Of a stretch of 64,000 nt of DNA, positions 42,269 to 51,800 are shown piece after piece; position 1 is the stretch's first letter; each line of letters starts with the position of its first letter. The notes beneath the pieces are model-generated. The model was not told the DNA's origin. It worked only from the letters and a program-made list of their open reading frames with translations, and did no database searches. Made by a program: the position numbers and the translations under genes. Source of the stretch: Streptomyces sp. Ag109_O5-1. GTDB taxonomy: Bacteria; Actinomycetota; Actinomycetes; Streptomycetales; Streptomycetaceae. The DNA lies in assembly GCF_003814875.1 (NCBI RefSeq), contig NZ_RKQF01000001.1, positions 248,001 through 312,000 of the forward strand, read 5' to 3'.

Positions 42269-43123
42269 CTAGGAGGTGTGGACGACCGCCAGCGCGTGTG
42301 CGCGCGCGGGCTCGCGCAGCGCCTTGTCGAGTTGTTCGAACAGCGCGCCGGCGGTGTCGCCCTTCCAGCCCGCCGGCAGCAGGGTCAGCGGCAGGCCGGG
42401 GTCGCGGTACGGGAGCCGGCGCCACTCGGTGAGCATCGGCAGATAGACCGCGAACGCCTCCTGCGGGGCGATGCCGCCCGCGGCCGCGCGCTCGCTCACC
42501 GGCTGGTACCGCTCCAGGAAGTCCGCGTAGAGCGCGGTGAGCTCGTCGAGGTCCCACCACTCGCTGACCTTCGCCCGCAGGTCGCCGAAGGCGAAGTGGT
42601 CACCGGTGAAGATGTCCACGTACGGCGTCAGTTCGAGGCGTTGCAGGGTGCGGCGGGTCTCGTCGGCGAGGATGCCGGGGGCCACCCACACACCGGGGGC
42701 CGCGGTGCCGAAGCCCAGACGGGTCAGGGCCGTGCGCAGGGCGTGGCGCTTGTCGCGCTCGGACTCGGGCACGGAGAACACGACGACGAGCCAGCCGTCG
42801 TCGGCCGCGGCCCGGTTCCGCTCGAAGATGCGTATGTCGCCTTCTTCGAGCACCTCCAGGGTTGCGTCGGCGACGGCGTACCCCGCGGCGCCCCCGTGCC
42901 GCTCGCCGCGCAGCACCCCGCGCCGCTTCAGCCGGGAGACCGCGGACCGTACGGCCTGCCCCTCCACGCCGAGGTCGGCCATCAGGCGTATCAGGGAGGC
43001 CACGGAGAGCCAGTTGTGCTCACGGCGCGCGTACAGCCCGAAAAGGGTGATGATCAGGGGGCCCAGACGGCTGTCCCGCCCGCCCACGCCGACGGCGGAC
43101 GACGACTCGGCTTCCGCTGTCAT
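42269..43123 (-). CDS. PaaX-family transcriptional repressor
   Basis: ATG 43123 follows AGGAGGGTG and gives 284 residues. It has the PaaX layout: N-terminal winged helix (LGPLIITLFGLYARREHNWLSVASLIRLMADLGVEGQAVRSAVSRLKRRGVL), central domain (WLVVVFSVPESERDKRHALRTALTRLGFGTAAPGVWVAPG) and C-terminal domain (LYADFLERYQPV, PYRDPGLPLTLLPAGWKGDTAGALFEQL). The E. coli protein senses phenylacetyl-CoA. Here the natural effector would be the aryl-CoA made by the adjacent ligase, with the 41658-41849 region as operator. Confidence 0.9.
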   Translation of the reverse strand: MTAEAESSSAVGVGGRDSRLGPLIITLFGLYARREHNWLSVASLIRLMADLGVEGQAVRSAVSRLKRRGVLRGERHGGAAGYAVADATLEVLEEGDIRIFERNRAAADDGWLVVVFSVPESERDKRHALRTALTRLGFGTAAPGVWVAPGILADETRRTLQRLELTPYVDIFTGDHFAFGDLRAKVSEWWDLDELTALYADFLERYQPVSERAAAGGIAPQEAFAVYLPMLTEWRRLPYRDPGLPLTLLPAGWKGDTAGALFEQLDKALREPARAHALAVVHTS

Positions 43124-43404
43124 GTCCACCCTCCTCCGGCCGGCACCCTGCTGATCGCCAAGCAGCCTATCGCGCATACCGGCGCTGCACCGGCCCTGCG
43201 GATCACCGCCGCCGGGTCCCGCGCCCGCCCTCGTCGTGCTGCGGGTCGCGGCCGCGCGGCACATGGTGGTACGGCACGGGCGGGAGGGGTGACCGGTGCG
43301 GGTGAAGGGCGAGAGACTGCGGGGCGTCCGTCCCGGGCATCGTATTCGTCCGCGTCACTGTTGCCTGTGATGCCTCCGTCGCCATCTCTGTTGGGGAGTC
43401 CGAC

Positions 43405-44010
43405 ATGACCACACCGCGAGACCTGTTCATCGTCACCGTGTACGACGCCGCCGCCCGGCCCGTCGAACAGGGCGACCTGTCGCTGGCGCTCGCGGGAGCC
43501 GAACTGGTCGATCTGCTGGGCGCCGGGGCCGTCACCCTCGACGACGAACTCATCGTGCCCGCTCCCGAGGGCGGAACCGGCGACCGGCTCCTCGACGAGG
43601 CGGTGGCGGCGCTGACCCGGGAGGCGCCGTACGAGTCGGTCGAGGACTGGCTGTGGCGCAGGGGGCGTGGCCTGTCCGCCGCCTACCTCGCCGTACTGGA
43701 GGCGGACGGCACGGTCGCCCGGCAGCGCAGGCGCTGGCTGCCGCTGCCGACCGAGCGGACGGAGCTGGCCGACTCGCCGGAGCGGGCCCGCGCGCACGAG
43801 CGCTGGACGTCGGGCGAGCCCGTGCTCGCCTCGCTGGCGGCGGCCGTGGGGATCCAGGACGAGGCACCCAAGGACCTCGCGGGTGAGGCCTCCGACGCGA
43901 CCGTCACGGTGGTGGCCGCCGTGACCGGCGCGGTGACGGAGCTGGCCGCCGTACGGCAGCGACGGGAGATCGAGGACGCGGCTTTCGACAACGTCTGGCG
44001 TGGTCTGTAG
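43405..44010 (+). CDS. GPP34 (GOLPH3)-family phosphoprotein
   Basis: The 201-residue protein starts at ATG 43405. It shows the GPP34 helical pattern: TPRDLFIVTVYDAAARPVEQGDLSLALAGAELVDLLGAGAVTLDDELIVP, LLDEAVAALTREAPYESVEDWLWRRGRGL, RQRRRWLPLPTERTELADSPERARAHERW. Eukaryotic relatives bind phosphatidylinositol-4-phosphate; actinobacteria carry several soluble paralogues of unknown role, often in accessory regions. Single gene with a hairpin after it. Confidence 0.88.
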   Translation: MTTPRDLFIVTVYDAAARPVEQGDLSLALAGAELVDLLGAGAVTLDDELIVPAPEGGTGDRLLDEAVAALTREAPYESVEDWLWRRGRGLSAAYLAVLEADGTVARQRRRWLPLPTERTELADSPERARAHERWTSGEPVLASLAAAVGIQDEAPKDLAGEASDATVTVVAAVTGAVTELAAVRQRREIEDAAFDNVWRGL

Positions 44011-44099
44011 CGGCCTGTGGCGGTCCCTGCCCCGTACTGCCGTTCGGGGCGCGACCCGGGTGGTCGCCACCGGCGGGCAGGGCCCCGGTCCACCCCACC

Positions 44100-44139
44100 G
44101 GGCGGCATCCGGCCCAGCAGAGCGGGCGGGATGCCGCCC
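44100..44139. terminator. Hairpin after GPP34 gene
   Basis: GGGCGGCATCC (44100-44110) pairs over 11 bases with 44129-44139 around an 18-base loop. Immediately after it, GCCCACTGGGACCGGAC is repeated exactly at 44136-44152 and 44161-44177 (25-base period). The element lies between the convergent GPP34 and monooxygenase genes. Confidence 0.65.
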
Positions 44140-44255
44140 ACTGGGACCGGACCGGATTCGGCCCACTGGGACCGGACGGAATTCAGCTCACCAGACCAGA
44201 CGAGTTCCGACCCACCGAATCGAGGTGGGGCTCGGTCGGCGGGAGCCGGCGTGGT

Positions 44256-45395
44256 TCACCCGGCCGTCGCGGCGCCGGCGCCGGTGAAGAAGTCGACGAG
44301 GCCGTGCGGGGCGTTGTCGCCGTAGCACATCTCGTGGATCCGGGAGGCCTCGAAGGCGGCCTCGGTGCTGCGGGGGAACAGCGACCGCTCGTACTCGGTG
44401 AGCGCGGACTCGGTGTCGTACGGGTGCGCGGCGAGGGCCTTGCCGAGTTCGGCGCCGTCGTACATGGCCAGGTTGGCGCCTTCGCCGGACGGGCGCATGA
44501 GGTGGGCGGCGTCGCCCAGCAGGGTCACCCCGGGCACCCGGTCCCACCGGTGCCCGTCGGGCAGGGTGTGGATGGGGCGCAGGACGGGCACGGTCTCACC
44601 GTCGGTGATCAACGCGGTGAGCTCCGGCGCCCAGTCCGCGAACTCCGCCGCGATCCGGGCGGTGGCCACCGCGGGATCGGCGAAGTCGACGTCGGCGAAC
44701 CAGTCCTGCGACCTGGCCAGTGCCACATAAGTGTGCAGGTTCCCGCCGCTCTCCCGGTGCGCCCCGATCCCCTTCCCCGGCGCGAGCGCGAACAGCGCCC
44801 CGCCGCCGACCGTCTTCGCACTGGCGGGATGCCGGGTGTCGCCGTCGAACAGATAGGTCTCGACGAACGACAGGCCGACGTACTCGGGCGTCGCGTCGGA
44901 GAGCAGCGGCCGGACCCGTGACCACGCGCCGTCCGCGCCGACCAGCAGGCTCGTGACGACGGTGGCGCCGTCGCCGAAGGTCACCTCGTGGCGACCATCG
45001 CCCAGGGCCCGCACACCGCTCGCCTTGTGCCCCCACCGGACGGTACCGGCGGGAAGCGAGTCGAGCAGGATCCGGCGCAGCTCGCCGCGCTGCACCTCGG
45101 GGCGGCCCCCCGCGCCGGTGTCGGGTTCGTCGAACAGGACGGTTCCGTCCGGGCTCATGACCCGTAGCGCCTCGCGGCCCTCCAGGACGAGGCCGCGGAA
45201 CTCCTCGATCAGGCCTGCCGCCCTGAGGGCCGCTTGGCCGTCGTGGTCGTGGATGTCGAGCATCCCTCCCTGCGAGCGCGCCGTCGGCGAGGGTTCCGCC
45301 TCGTAGACCGTGGCCGGGATGCCGTGGACGTGGAGAACGCGGGCGAGCGTCAGCCCTCCGAGCCCCGCGCCGATGATCGTGACGGGAGGGGTCAT
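44256..45395 (-). CDS. FAD-dependent monooxygenase (TetX-like)
   Basis: ATG 45395 follows AGGAAGG and gives 379 residues. Group A flavoprotein features: IIGAGLGGLTLARVLHVHGI (about 6-25), LLVGADGAWSRVRPLL, and LLGDAAHLMRPSGEGANLAMYDGAELGKAL. The Arg after the first motif region and the GEGAN string are as in TetX/RebC-like tailoring or antibiotic-inactivating enzymes. The divergent TetR gene at 45540, with three shared palindromic operators, suggests induction by a toxic or aromatic compound that the enzyme modifies. Confidence 0.87.
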   Translation of the reverse strand: MTPPVTIIGAGLGGLTLARVLHVHGIPATVYEAEPSPTARSQGGMLDIHDHDGQAALRAAGLIEEFRGLVLEGREALRVMSPDGTVLFDEPDTGAGGRPEVQRGELRRILLDSLPAGTVRWGHKASGVRALGDGRHEVTFGDGATVVTSLLVGADGAWSRVRPLLSDATPEYVGLSFVETYLFDGDTRHPASAKTVGGGALFALAPGKGIGAHRESGGNLHTYVALARSQDWFADVDFADPAVATARIAAEFADWAPELTALITDGETVPVLRPIHTLPDGHRWDRVPGVTLLGDAAHLMRPSGEGANLAMYDGAELGKALAAHPYDTESALTEYERSLFPRSTEAAFEASRIHEMCYGDNAPHGLVDFFTGAGAATAG

Positions 45396-45449
45396 GGTGC
45401 TTCCTTCCTGATCGCGGACCACCGGGTGTCCGCCCCGGCGCAACCTGCC

Positions 45450-45519
45450 TGGAACGGCGTTCCAACGACAGAAGCATGGAACGGTGTTCCAGACCTTGTC
45501 AACCTGGAACGGCGTTCCA
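45450..45519. promoter_or_regulatory. Three tandem TetR operators
   Basis: The palindrome TGGAACGGCGTTCCA occurs at 45450-45464, TGGAACGGTGTTCCA at 45477-45491 and TGGAACGGCGTTCCA at 45505-45519. The third extends to a perfect 17-base arm pair apart from its centre (CTGG..CCAG). Start-to-start spacings are 27 and 28 bases. They lie between the divergent monooxygenase and TetR starts and are almost surely the binding sites of that TetR protein. Confidence 0.88.
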
Positions 45520-45539
45520 GGCTGCTCTAGGATGGCGGG

Positions 45540-46235
45540 ATGGCAACCAGGACACGTCGTCCGGAGCGACGGCAGGAACCGCTCTCCCGGGAGCGCATCG
45601 TCAGCGCCGCCGTCGAACTTCTCGATACGGTGGGCGAGGGCGGCCTGACGTTCCGCGCACTGGCCGAGCGCCTGGCGACCGGCCCCGGAGCGATCTACTG
45701 GCATGTCGCGGGCAAGTCCGAGCTCCTGGACGCCGCGACCGACTCCGTCGTCACCACTGTCGTCGGCGCGGCCGTCGCCGGTGACGACGGCCGCGCGACT
45801 CCCCAGGAGGCGATCCGCGCGCTCGCCCTCGGCCTGTTCGACGCGATCGACGCCCACCCGTGGGTCGGCTCGGAACTCGCCCGCACGCCGTCGCGGTCAC
45901 CGTTGCTGCGGATCTTCGAAGGCATCGGACGCCAGGTCCAGGCACTCGGGGTGCCCGAAGCCGACCAGTTCACGGCGGCGTCCGCGCTGCTGCACTACGT
46001 TCTCGGAGTGGCGGGCCAGAACGCAGCCAACGCGCGGACCGTCCAGCCGGGCACGGACCGCGCCGAGTTCCTCGACACCGTGGCGACCGCATGGTCCCGG
46101 CTCGACCCCGACGAGTACACGTTCACCCGGAGCGTCGCCGGCCGGCTGCGCGAGCACGACGACCGGGCGGAGTTCCTCGCCGGCATCGGCCTCATCCTCA
46201 CCGGGATCACCACACGCACGCGGCCGACCGGCTGA
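45540..46235 (+). CDS. TetR/AcrR-family repressor
   Basis: ATG 45540 with AGGA nine bases upstream gives 231 residues. The helix-turn-helix (SRERIVSAAVELLDTVGEGGLTFRALAERLATGPGAIYWHVAGKSELL, about 16-65) is typical of the TetR_C subgroup that regulates monooxygenases and efflux pumps. The ligand domain includes FDAIDAHPWVGSELAR and SALLHYVLGVAGQNAAN. It is divergent from the TetX-like monooxygenase and very probably represses both genes through the three operators between them. Confidence 0.9.
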   Translation: MATRTRRPERRQEPLSRERIVSAAVELLDTVGEGGLTFRALAERLATGPGAIYWHVAGKSELLDAATDSVVTTVVGAAVAGDDGRATPQEAIRALALGLFDAIDAHPWVGSELARTPSRSPLLRIFEGIGRQVQALGVPEADQFTAASALLHYVLGVAGQNAANARTVQPGTDRAEFLDTVATAWSRLDPDEYTFTRSVAGRLREHDDRAEFLAGIGLILTGITTRTRPTG

Positions 46236-46470
46236 ACCGAGCCGGATCGTGCGCCGCGCGCGCCGTACGCCGGCCACCCCGTGTTTCGGGGCCTGCCTCA
46301 CGGCCAGGCCCGCGTCGGCACATCGGCGGCATGTTCGTCCGCGTGGTACGCCCACCGACGACACGACGGAGATCACGGGATGGCGTCCGAGGCGGTACCC
46401 GGAAGGCTGAGATCCGCGGCAGGTGACGTCGCAGCGGCGGTTCGAGGGCTCCTCGGGCGCGGACCGGAGC

Positions 46471-46493
46471 GAGGGTCGCGCGCTGCGACCCTC
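46471..46493. promoter_or_regulatory. Perfect 9-bp hairpin/palindrome before the broken MBL gene
   Basis: GAGGGTCGC (46471-46479) and GCGACCCTC (46485-46493) are perfect inverted copies with a five-base loop. It lies 17 bases before AAAGGAG and 29 bases before the ATG of the damaged metallo-hydrolase gene, so it could be an operator or a leader hairpin. The rest of the 46236-46522 gap shows nothing recognisable. Confidence 0.6.
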
Positions 46494-46522
46494 AGCTGGA
46501 ATTGGTGGAAAGGAGCCCCCGC

Positions 46523-47381
46523 ATGGCCGGTCAAAGCGGATTGAGTGTCGACGTCCACGTAGCCCCGATGCGTCCGGTCGCGGGTCCGGTCGGCCAGGCG
46601 TCCCTGGGAACGGCCGGTGTGGTCACCGTGCAGCAGCACGCTCATCTCCGGCGGGCGGGACGCCGTACTGGTCGACACGCTCATCACCTACGACCAGGTC
46701 GACGCCCTGGCCGACTGGGTCGAGGGGTTCGGCAAACGGGTCGTCGGCGCCCTCGTCACGCACGGCCACTCCGACCACTGGGTCGGTCTCGCCAGGCTGC
46801 TGGAGCGATTCCCCGGGGCACGCGGACTGGCCACCGAGGAGGTCCTGGCGCGGGCCCGCCACGAGGCCACCGACGACGCGCTGCGAACATACTGGCAGAC
46901 GGTCTTCCCCGGCGAGATTCCCGCCGAGCCCGTGCTGCCGGAGCTCCTCGACACGGACCCGGTCGACCTCTAAGGCCACTCACCGCGGATCATCGACATC
47001 GGCCAGGCCGACACGGAACACTCGACGATCGTGCACGCGCCGTCGATCGGCGCCGTGGTCGCCGGTGACCTCGTCTACAACCAGGTCCACATGATGACCG
47101 CCTACACCGACGCCACGGCACGGGAGGCATGGATCGCGAACCTCGACACCGTCGCGGCCCTGAATCCGAGGACCGTCATCTCAGGGCACAAGCGCGTGGG
47201 CGCGCCCGACTCTCCCGACACGATCGAACAGAGCAAGGAGTACCTGCGCGAATTCTCCCGCGTCGCCGCCGAGCAGGACACCGCGCAAGGGATCGTCACC
47301 GAGATGCTGAAGCTCCACGGCGACCGGGACAACCCCTACACGCTCTGGCTCTCTGCCCGGCGCACCTTGGCGAACCGCTGA
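46523..47381 (+). pseudogene. MBL-fold metallo-hydrolase, broken by a frameshift and an internal stop
   Basis: Starting at ATG 46523 (AAAGGAG upstream) the protein reads MAGQSGLSVDVHVAPMRP, then the frame must change by one base near 46585-46615 to continue as VWSPCSSTLISGGRDAVLVD, VGALVTHGHSDHWVG (the HxHxDH zinc motif), and DTDPVDL. A TAA at 46971-46973 then interrupts the same frame, after which the family sequence resumes without a gap (RIIDIGQADTEHSTIVHAP, VVAGDLVYNQVHM, VISGHKR with the late His) to TGA at 47379-47381. Two independent lesions make a sequencing error an unlikely sole explanation. Intact relatives are roughly 280-residue soluble hydrolases of unknown substrate. Confidence 0.85.
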
Positions 47382-47556
47382 GTCGGCCGGCGGCGCGCGT
47401 CCGGGAGTGCGGGGACCCGCCCGCATTCCTGGTTTGTTCCGGTAGATCTTCCGGTAGTCCGTCCCGTTCTTCTTCCTGGTGTCCCCGCCTGTCCCGATGT
47501 TCTGCTGTACGCGGTCAAGCAGCCATCTCATCATCGAGTACAGGAAGGTGCCGCCC

Positions 47557-47916
47557 GTGAACGACCTCAGTTCCCGGACCCCGCAGGAGATCTTCCAGAG
47601 CCACGGCAAGGCGCTCCTCGCCGAGGACCTCGACGGGATCGTCGCGAACTACGCCCCCGACGCGGCCTTCATCACCCCGGACGGCGTCCGGCACGGCCGG
47701 GACGGAGTCCGCGAGGGCTTCGCCCGGCTGTTCGCCGACCTCCCCCACGCCAAGTGGGACCTGACGATCCAGACCTTCGAAGGCGATGTCCTCTTCCTGG
47801 AGTGGTCCGCCGACTCCGACACCAGCCGGGCTCAGCACGGCGTGGACACCTTCGTCTTCCGCGACGGGCTCATCCAGACCCAGACGGTCCGCTACACGCT
47901 GACCCCGAAGAGCTGA
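47557..47916 (+). CDS. SnoaL-like/NTF2-fold small protein
   Basis: GTG 47557 follows AGGAAGG and gives 119 residues. The pattern TPQEIFQSHGKALLAEDLDGIVANYAPDAAFITPDGVRHGRDGVREGFARLFADLPHAKWDL and VDTFVFRDGLIQTQTVRYTLTPKS is that of the SnoaL-like nuclear-transport-factor-2 fold, which includes polyketide cyclases, limonene epoxide hydrolases and many uncharacterised proteins. Catalytic residues cannot be assigned. It is a single gene between two damaged ones. Confidence 0.85.
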   Translation: MNDLSSRTPQEIFQSHGKALLAEDLDGIVANYAPDAAFITPDGVRHGRDGVREGFARLFADLPHAKWDLTIQTFEGDVLFLEWSADSDTSRAQHGVDTFVFRDGLIQTQTVRYTLTPKS

Positions 47917-48081
47917 GGAGAGCGGGCCCACGCCGTACCCGCGCCCTGGCGGCATCGATCCGAACCGGTGGCCTGCCCCGTGACCGGACCAGCAGCACTT
48001 CAGCCCATCCGTCTGTACGGATATGTCAGCATCATGCGGTGTTGACACACATATCGCGAAACAACCCTGAAGGAGTATTTC

Positions 48082-48644
48082 GTGTCATCCTTACGCGCCG
48101 TCCTCCGCTCCACCCGGGTGCTTCGTTACTCGGTGGCCGCCGTGAGTGCAGCCTTCCTCGCCACTGCGCCGGCCGCGCATGCCGCTGCGAACCAGGCGCC
48201 GTCCCCCTGTCCAACCCATTCCTGATCGCGAACGCCAACCAGCACATGGTGCTGTGTGCCGACCCGAACAGCACCATGGCAACCGTCGAGCCGCTCACCC
48301 TCACCATTGACCCCCTGTGCGTGTGGCAGCAGAGCGGGTCCGGCAGCGATTTGGTCCTGTACAACGCCAAAAAGGACATGGTCCTGGGCATCAATAACCC
48401 CACAGCGCCTTTCAACGGCGATCCCGTCGACCTGATGCCGTACGACTCGACGAACAAGTACGAGCAATGGGCTTGGGGGAGTCCGGGTGGGAGCGGTCTC
48501 CTCGGCGTTCCGCTGCTCTTCTACCCCAACTCGGGCTACAACCTGAACGCTCACAACGGCCAGGGAAAGTACCTCACCATCACCGACGAAGACCAGCCGA
48601 CCAGGCAAGACCAGAGCTGGAATACGGTCTCGATCGCGAGCTGA
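48082..48644 (+). pseudogene. Secreted lectin-like protein split by a homopolymer frameshift
   Basis: GTG 48082 with AGGAG nine bases upstream opens a signal peptide (VLRYSVAAVSAAFLATAPAAHA) that stops at 48222-48224. From 48207 the +2 frame continues as PLSNPFLIANANQHMVLCADPNS to TGA 48642-48644. One extra C in the CCCCC run at 48203-48207 would join them into a 187-residue protein: ..NQAPSP-LSNPFL... The mature part has beta-trefoil-like features (LVLYNAKKDMVLGIN, YEQWAW, YLTITDEDQ, QSWNTV). Codon 4 is TTA (48091-48093), implying bldA dependence. It may be a real mutation, slippage-based switching or a sequencing slip. Confidence 0.75.
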
Positions 48645-48828
48645 AAGGTCCCGCCAAGCTACCGGTACGGCATGCCGCGCGCCCGCGCCGACGGCATCGG
48701 CCCTTGGGAGCAATTCCGGCAACCGGCTCGTCGGCGCGGGTGCGAGAGGGGAGCCGCACCGGTTGTCCGCCCGCGAGCCTCGGCAGAGCTCGGACCTCTC
48801 GCACCGGGAGGTCCGGGCCCTGCGGCAC

Positions 48829-51800
48829 CTACCGGGCGTGGCCGGCTCCGGCCAGGCGCACCAGTTCCGTCCTGCTGGTCACCCCCAGCGTGCGGCCGAC
48901 TCGCTCCAGCATGCCGGTCACGTCCTGCGGAGTCAGCAGCAGGGCCTGGGCGACCTGACGGTCACTGTGACCGGCGCCGACCAGTTCCACCACCCGGTGC
49001 TCGGTCAGCGACAGGCTCGGAGCCACCGTCGGCGCGGCTTTCGGACGCGCCCCCAGCTCGGCCAGCATCCGGCGTACCCGGCCGGCCAGGAGGACACTGC
49101 CGCAGGTCTCGGCGAGGTCCAGGGCCTGGGTGAGAACTTGGCGGCCCTGGTCGGCCTCTCCCTTGCGCGACAGCGCGGCGCCCAGCTCGTACTGGGCCCG
49201 GGCCAGTTCCAGGCGGGCCGGAGACCGCTCCAGCATGGCGACGGCCTCGCGCAGGAGAGCCTCCCCCTCGGAGCCGCCCATGACGACACCCAAGCAACAC
49301 GACGCCAGGCCGATCACTCGCTCGGTGCCCCAGCGATGAGCCAACTCCAGTTCCTCGTTGGCCAGCTGGAGCGCGTCGGTGCGCTGTCCGAGCGCCAGGT
49401 GCAGCCGCGCCGCCTGCGATCGCCAGGGCGCCCCGGCCAGGTTCGCGACCTGCGTCCGCTTCTCCTGTGCACCGTACTCCAGCAGGACCGTGAGGGCAGC
49501 GGCCGGATTGCCCCGCCCGGCATACAGCCGGCTGCGTGCGAGGACCACCGGCCCCTGCCACAGCCAGCCGGCCCGATCGGTGTCGGCGTCCGGCGTCAGT
49601 ACCCGTGCCGCCGCGGCCGGGTCGCACCGCTCGATCAGCGATTCACCCACCTGAACCATCAGCCCCAGCCGTGCCCGAGGCTCCAGGCCCTCGCCGCTCG
49701 TGGCGGCGGGATGTCCGAAGTCCGGGGTGAGCGCCAGCTGTTGGCCCCGACGCGCGCGGACCCCGAGCCGCCAGATCATCGCCGACGACACCATGAGGAA
49801 GATGCCCCAGCGCGCACCGATGTCGGCGATCTGGTCGAACCGCGCCGCTGCGTCGTCGAGGCGGTCGGTGGTCATGTAGGCCATCCCGGCCAGGCTCACG
49901 AGCATCTGTGACTGGTCCATGGCCGCCAGTCCGCCGCGCAGGGCCCGGTCGAGGAGGCTGTTGGTGACCTCGGCACTGGCGGCCGAGGCGGCCAGCGCGG
50001 CCAGGACCGCGCACTCACCCGGGGTGTCACCGGCCAGCTTGTGATCCCACAGCCGGCTTGCGAGTCGCCGGGCAGCGGGGAGGGTGGACAGCTGGTCATA
50101 ACCGATCAGGAGCATCTGGGCCTGCAGAAACCACGACACCTCACGGGCCGTCCCGGTGCCGTCGTCGGCGTGCCGCAAGTCCTCCACCGCTCGGGCGAGC
50201 ACCTCGACGGCGTCCGCGTGCTCATGGCCGAGGAACAGCGCGTTGGCGAGCAGGTAGGCCGCATGGGCGCGGGAGTACGGGTCCGTCAACACGGCGGAGG
50301 CCTGCGTCAGATGATGCCGCGCGGCGCCGATATCGAGCTGTAACTCGTCCTCGCCCAGCTCCAGCAGCAGCGGACCGCGTTCTTTGCCGGTCATCGGCTC
50401 CCGCAGGGCCCGGCGGAGGTAGGCCGCGGTGATCTCCGGGGCACCTCGGCCGCGCGTGGCCCGCGCCGCCTGCCGCAGGGTGTCGACCCGCCAGGCCTCA
50501 CCGCTCGGTTCGGCCAGCAGCAGGTGGGCGGCTACCAGATCGCCGGCCGCCCCCTCGCGCCGCAGCAGTTCGGCCGCCCGTGCGTGTCCGGCGGCCAGCT
50601 CCACCGGTCCGACGACGGTCTCGGCGATCGCGGCGCGGACCAGGGGATGCTCGAACCGTGCGACCTCACCAGGTGCCAGCACACCGATCCGCTGCAACCG
50701 GCGGCCGTGCTCCCGGGCCTGCGCCTCGCCCAACTCCGCCAGTTCGGCCACGAGATGCCAGTCGGCCCCGTCCCCCAGCACCGCCAGGGCCTCGACCAGA
50801 CGCCGGGTCGGCTCCGGCTGGCCCGTCAGCCGCTTGACCACGGTGTCCGCCAGAATCCGGCCGCGGAACTCCTCGACCAGATGTACCTGGGCGCCGACGG
50901 GCCTGACCCCGTTGTCGGCGAGCGTGCGCAGCAACTCGCGCAGCAGCAGGGGGTTGCCCTGGGTCGCCTCTGCGCAGGCGGCGGCGAACCGCGGTTCGGT
51001 GCCCTGGCCCAGACTCGCCCGCACCAGCCCGGCCACGCTGTCGGCGCCCAGCGCCGGCAGCCCGACCGTCAGGCAGTCCGGCTGGGCGGCGATCCGCTCC
51101 AGCAACGGCTCGGCCCGGGTCCCGCTGTCCGGCCGTGCCGCCAGCACCAGCAGCAACGGCAGACCGCGCAGACGCCGCGCCAGGTACTCCAGCCACCGTA
51201 AGGACGGGCCGTCCGCCCAGTGCACGTCGTCGACCACCATCGCGACCGGCCCGTCATCCGTGACATGCACCATCAGCCAGTACAGGCTGTGCAGCAGGCC
51301 CTGTGACGCCTCGGGGGACAGCCCTCCGCCCTCGTCGGCTCCGGCCACGAGCAGGGCGTGCGACGCCAGCTCCGCCGGTCCCGACAACAGCCGCTCCCGT
51401 CCGGCACTACCGGCTCGACCGAGCAGCGGCTCGACCAGCTGCCGGAGCACGGAGAAGGCGAAGCCCTGTTCCAGCTCTCCCCCGCTGCCCCGCACCACCC
51501 TTATGCCCCGCGACTGCTCGGCCGCCGCCCAGGTGTCCACCAGGGAGGTCTTCCCCATCCCCGCGCTCGCCCGCACCAGCACCACCGCGCCCCGGCCGGC
51601 CCGAGCCTCGCCGGCCGCGCGCGCGAGTACCGCCAGCTGGCTGCGACGATCGAGCAGACCTGGTCCCGTCGCAGCGTCATCGGCCGGAGGAACGCCCTGC
51701 CGGCCGGAACGGCCGGCGGCCAGCAGCGCGGCAGCGTCGGCGTCGGCCAGCCCCAGTGCCGACACCAGCAGCTCCACCGTGCGCCGCTGCGGCCGCTCCC

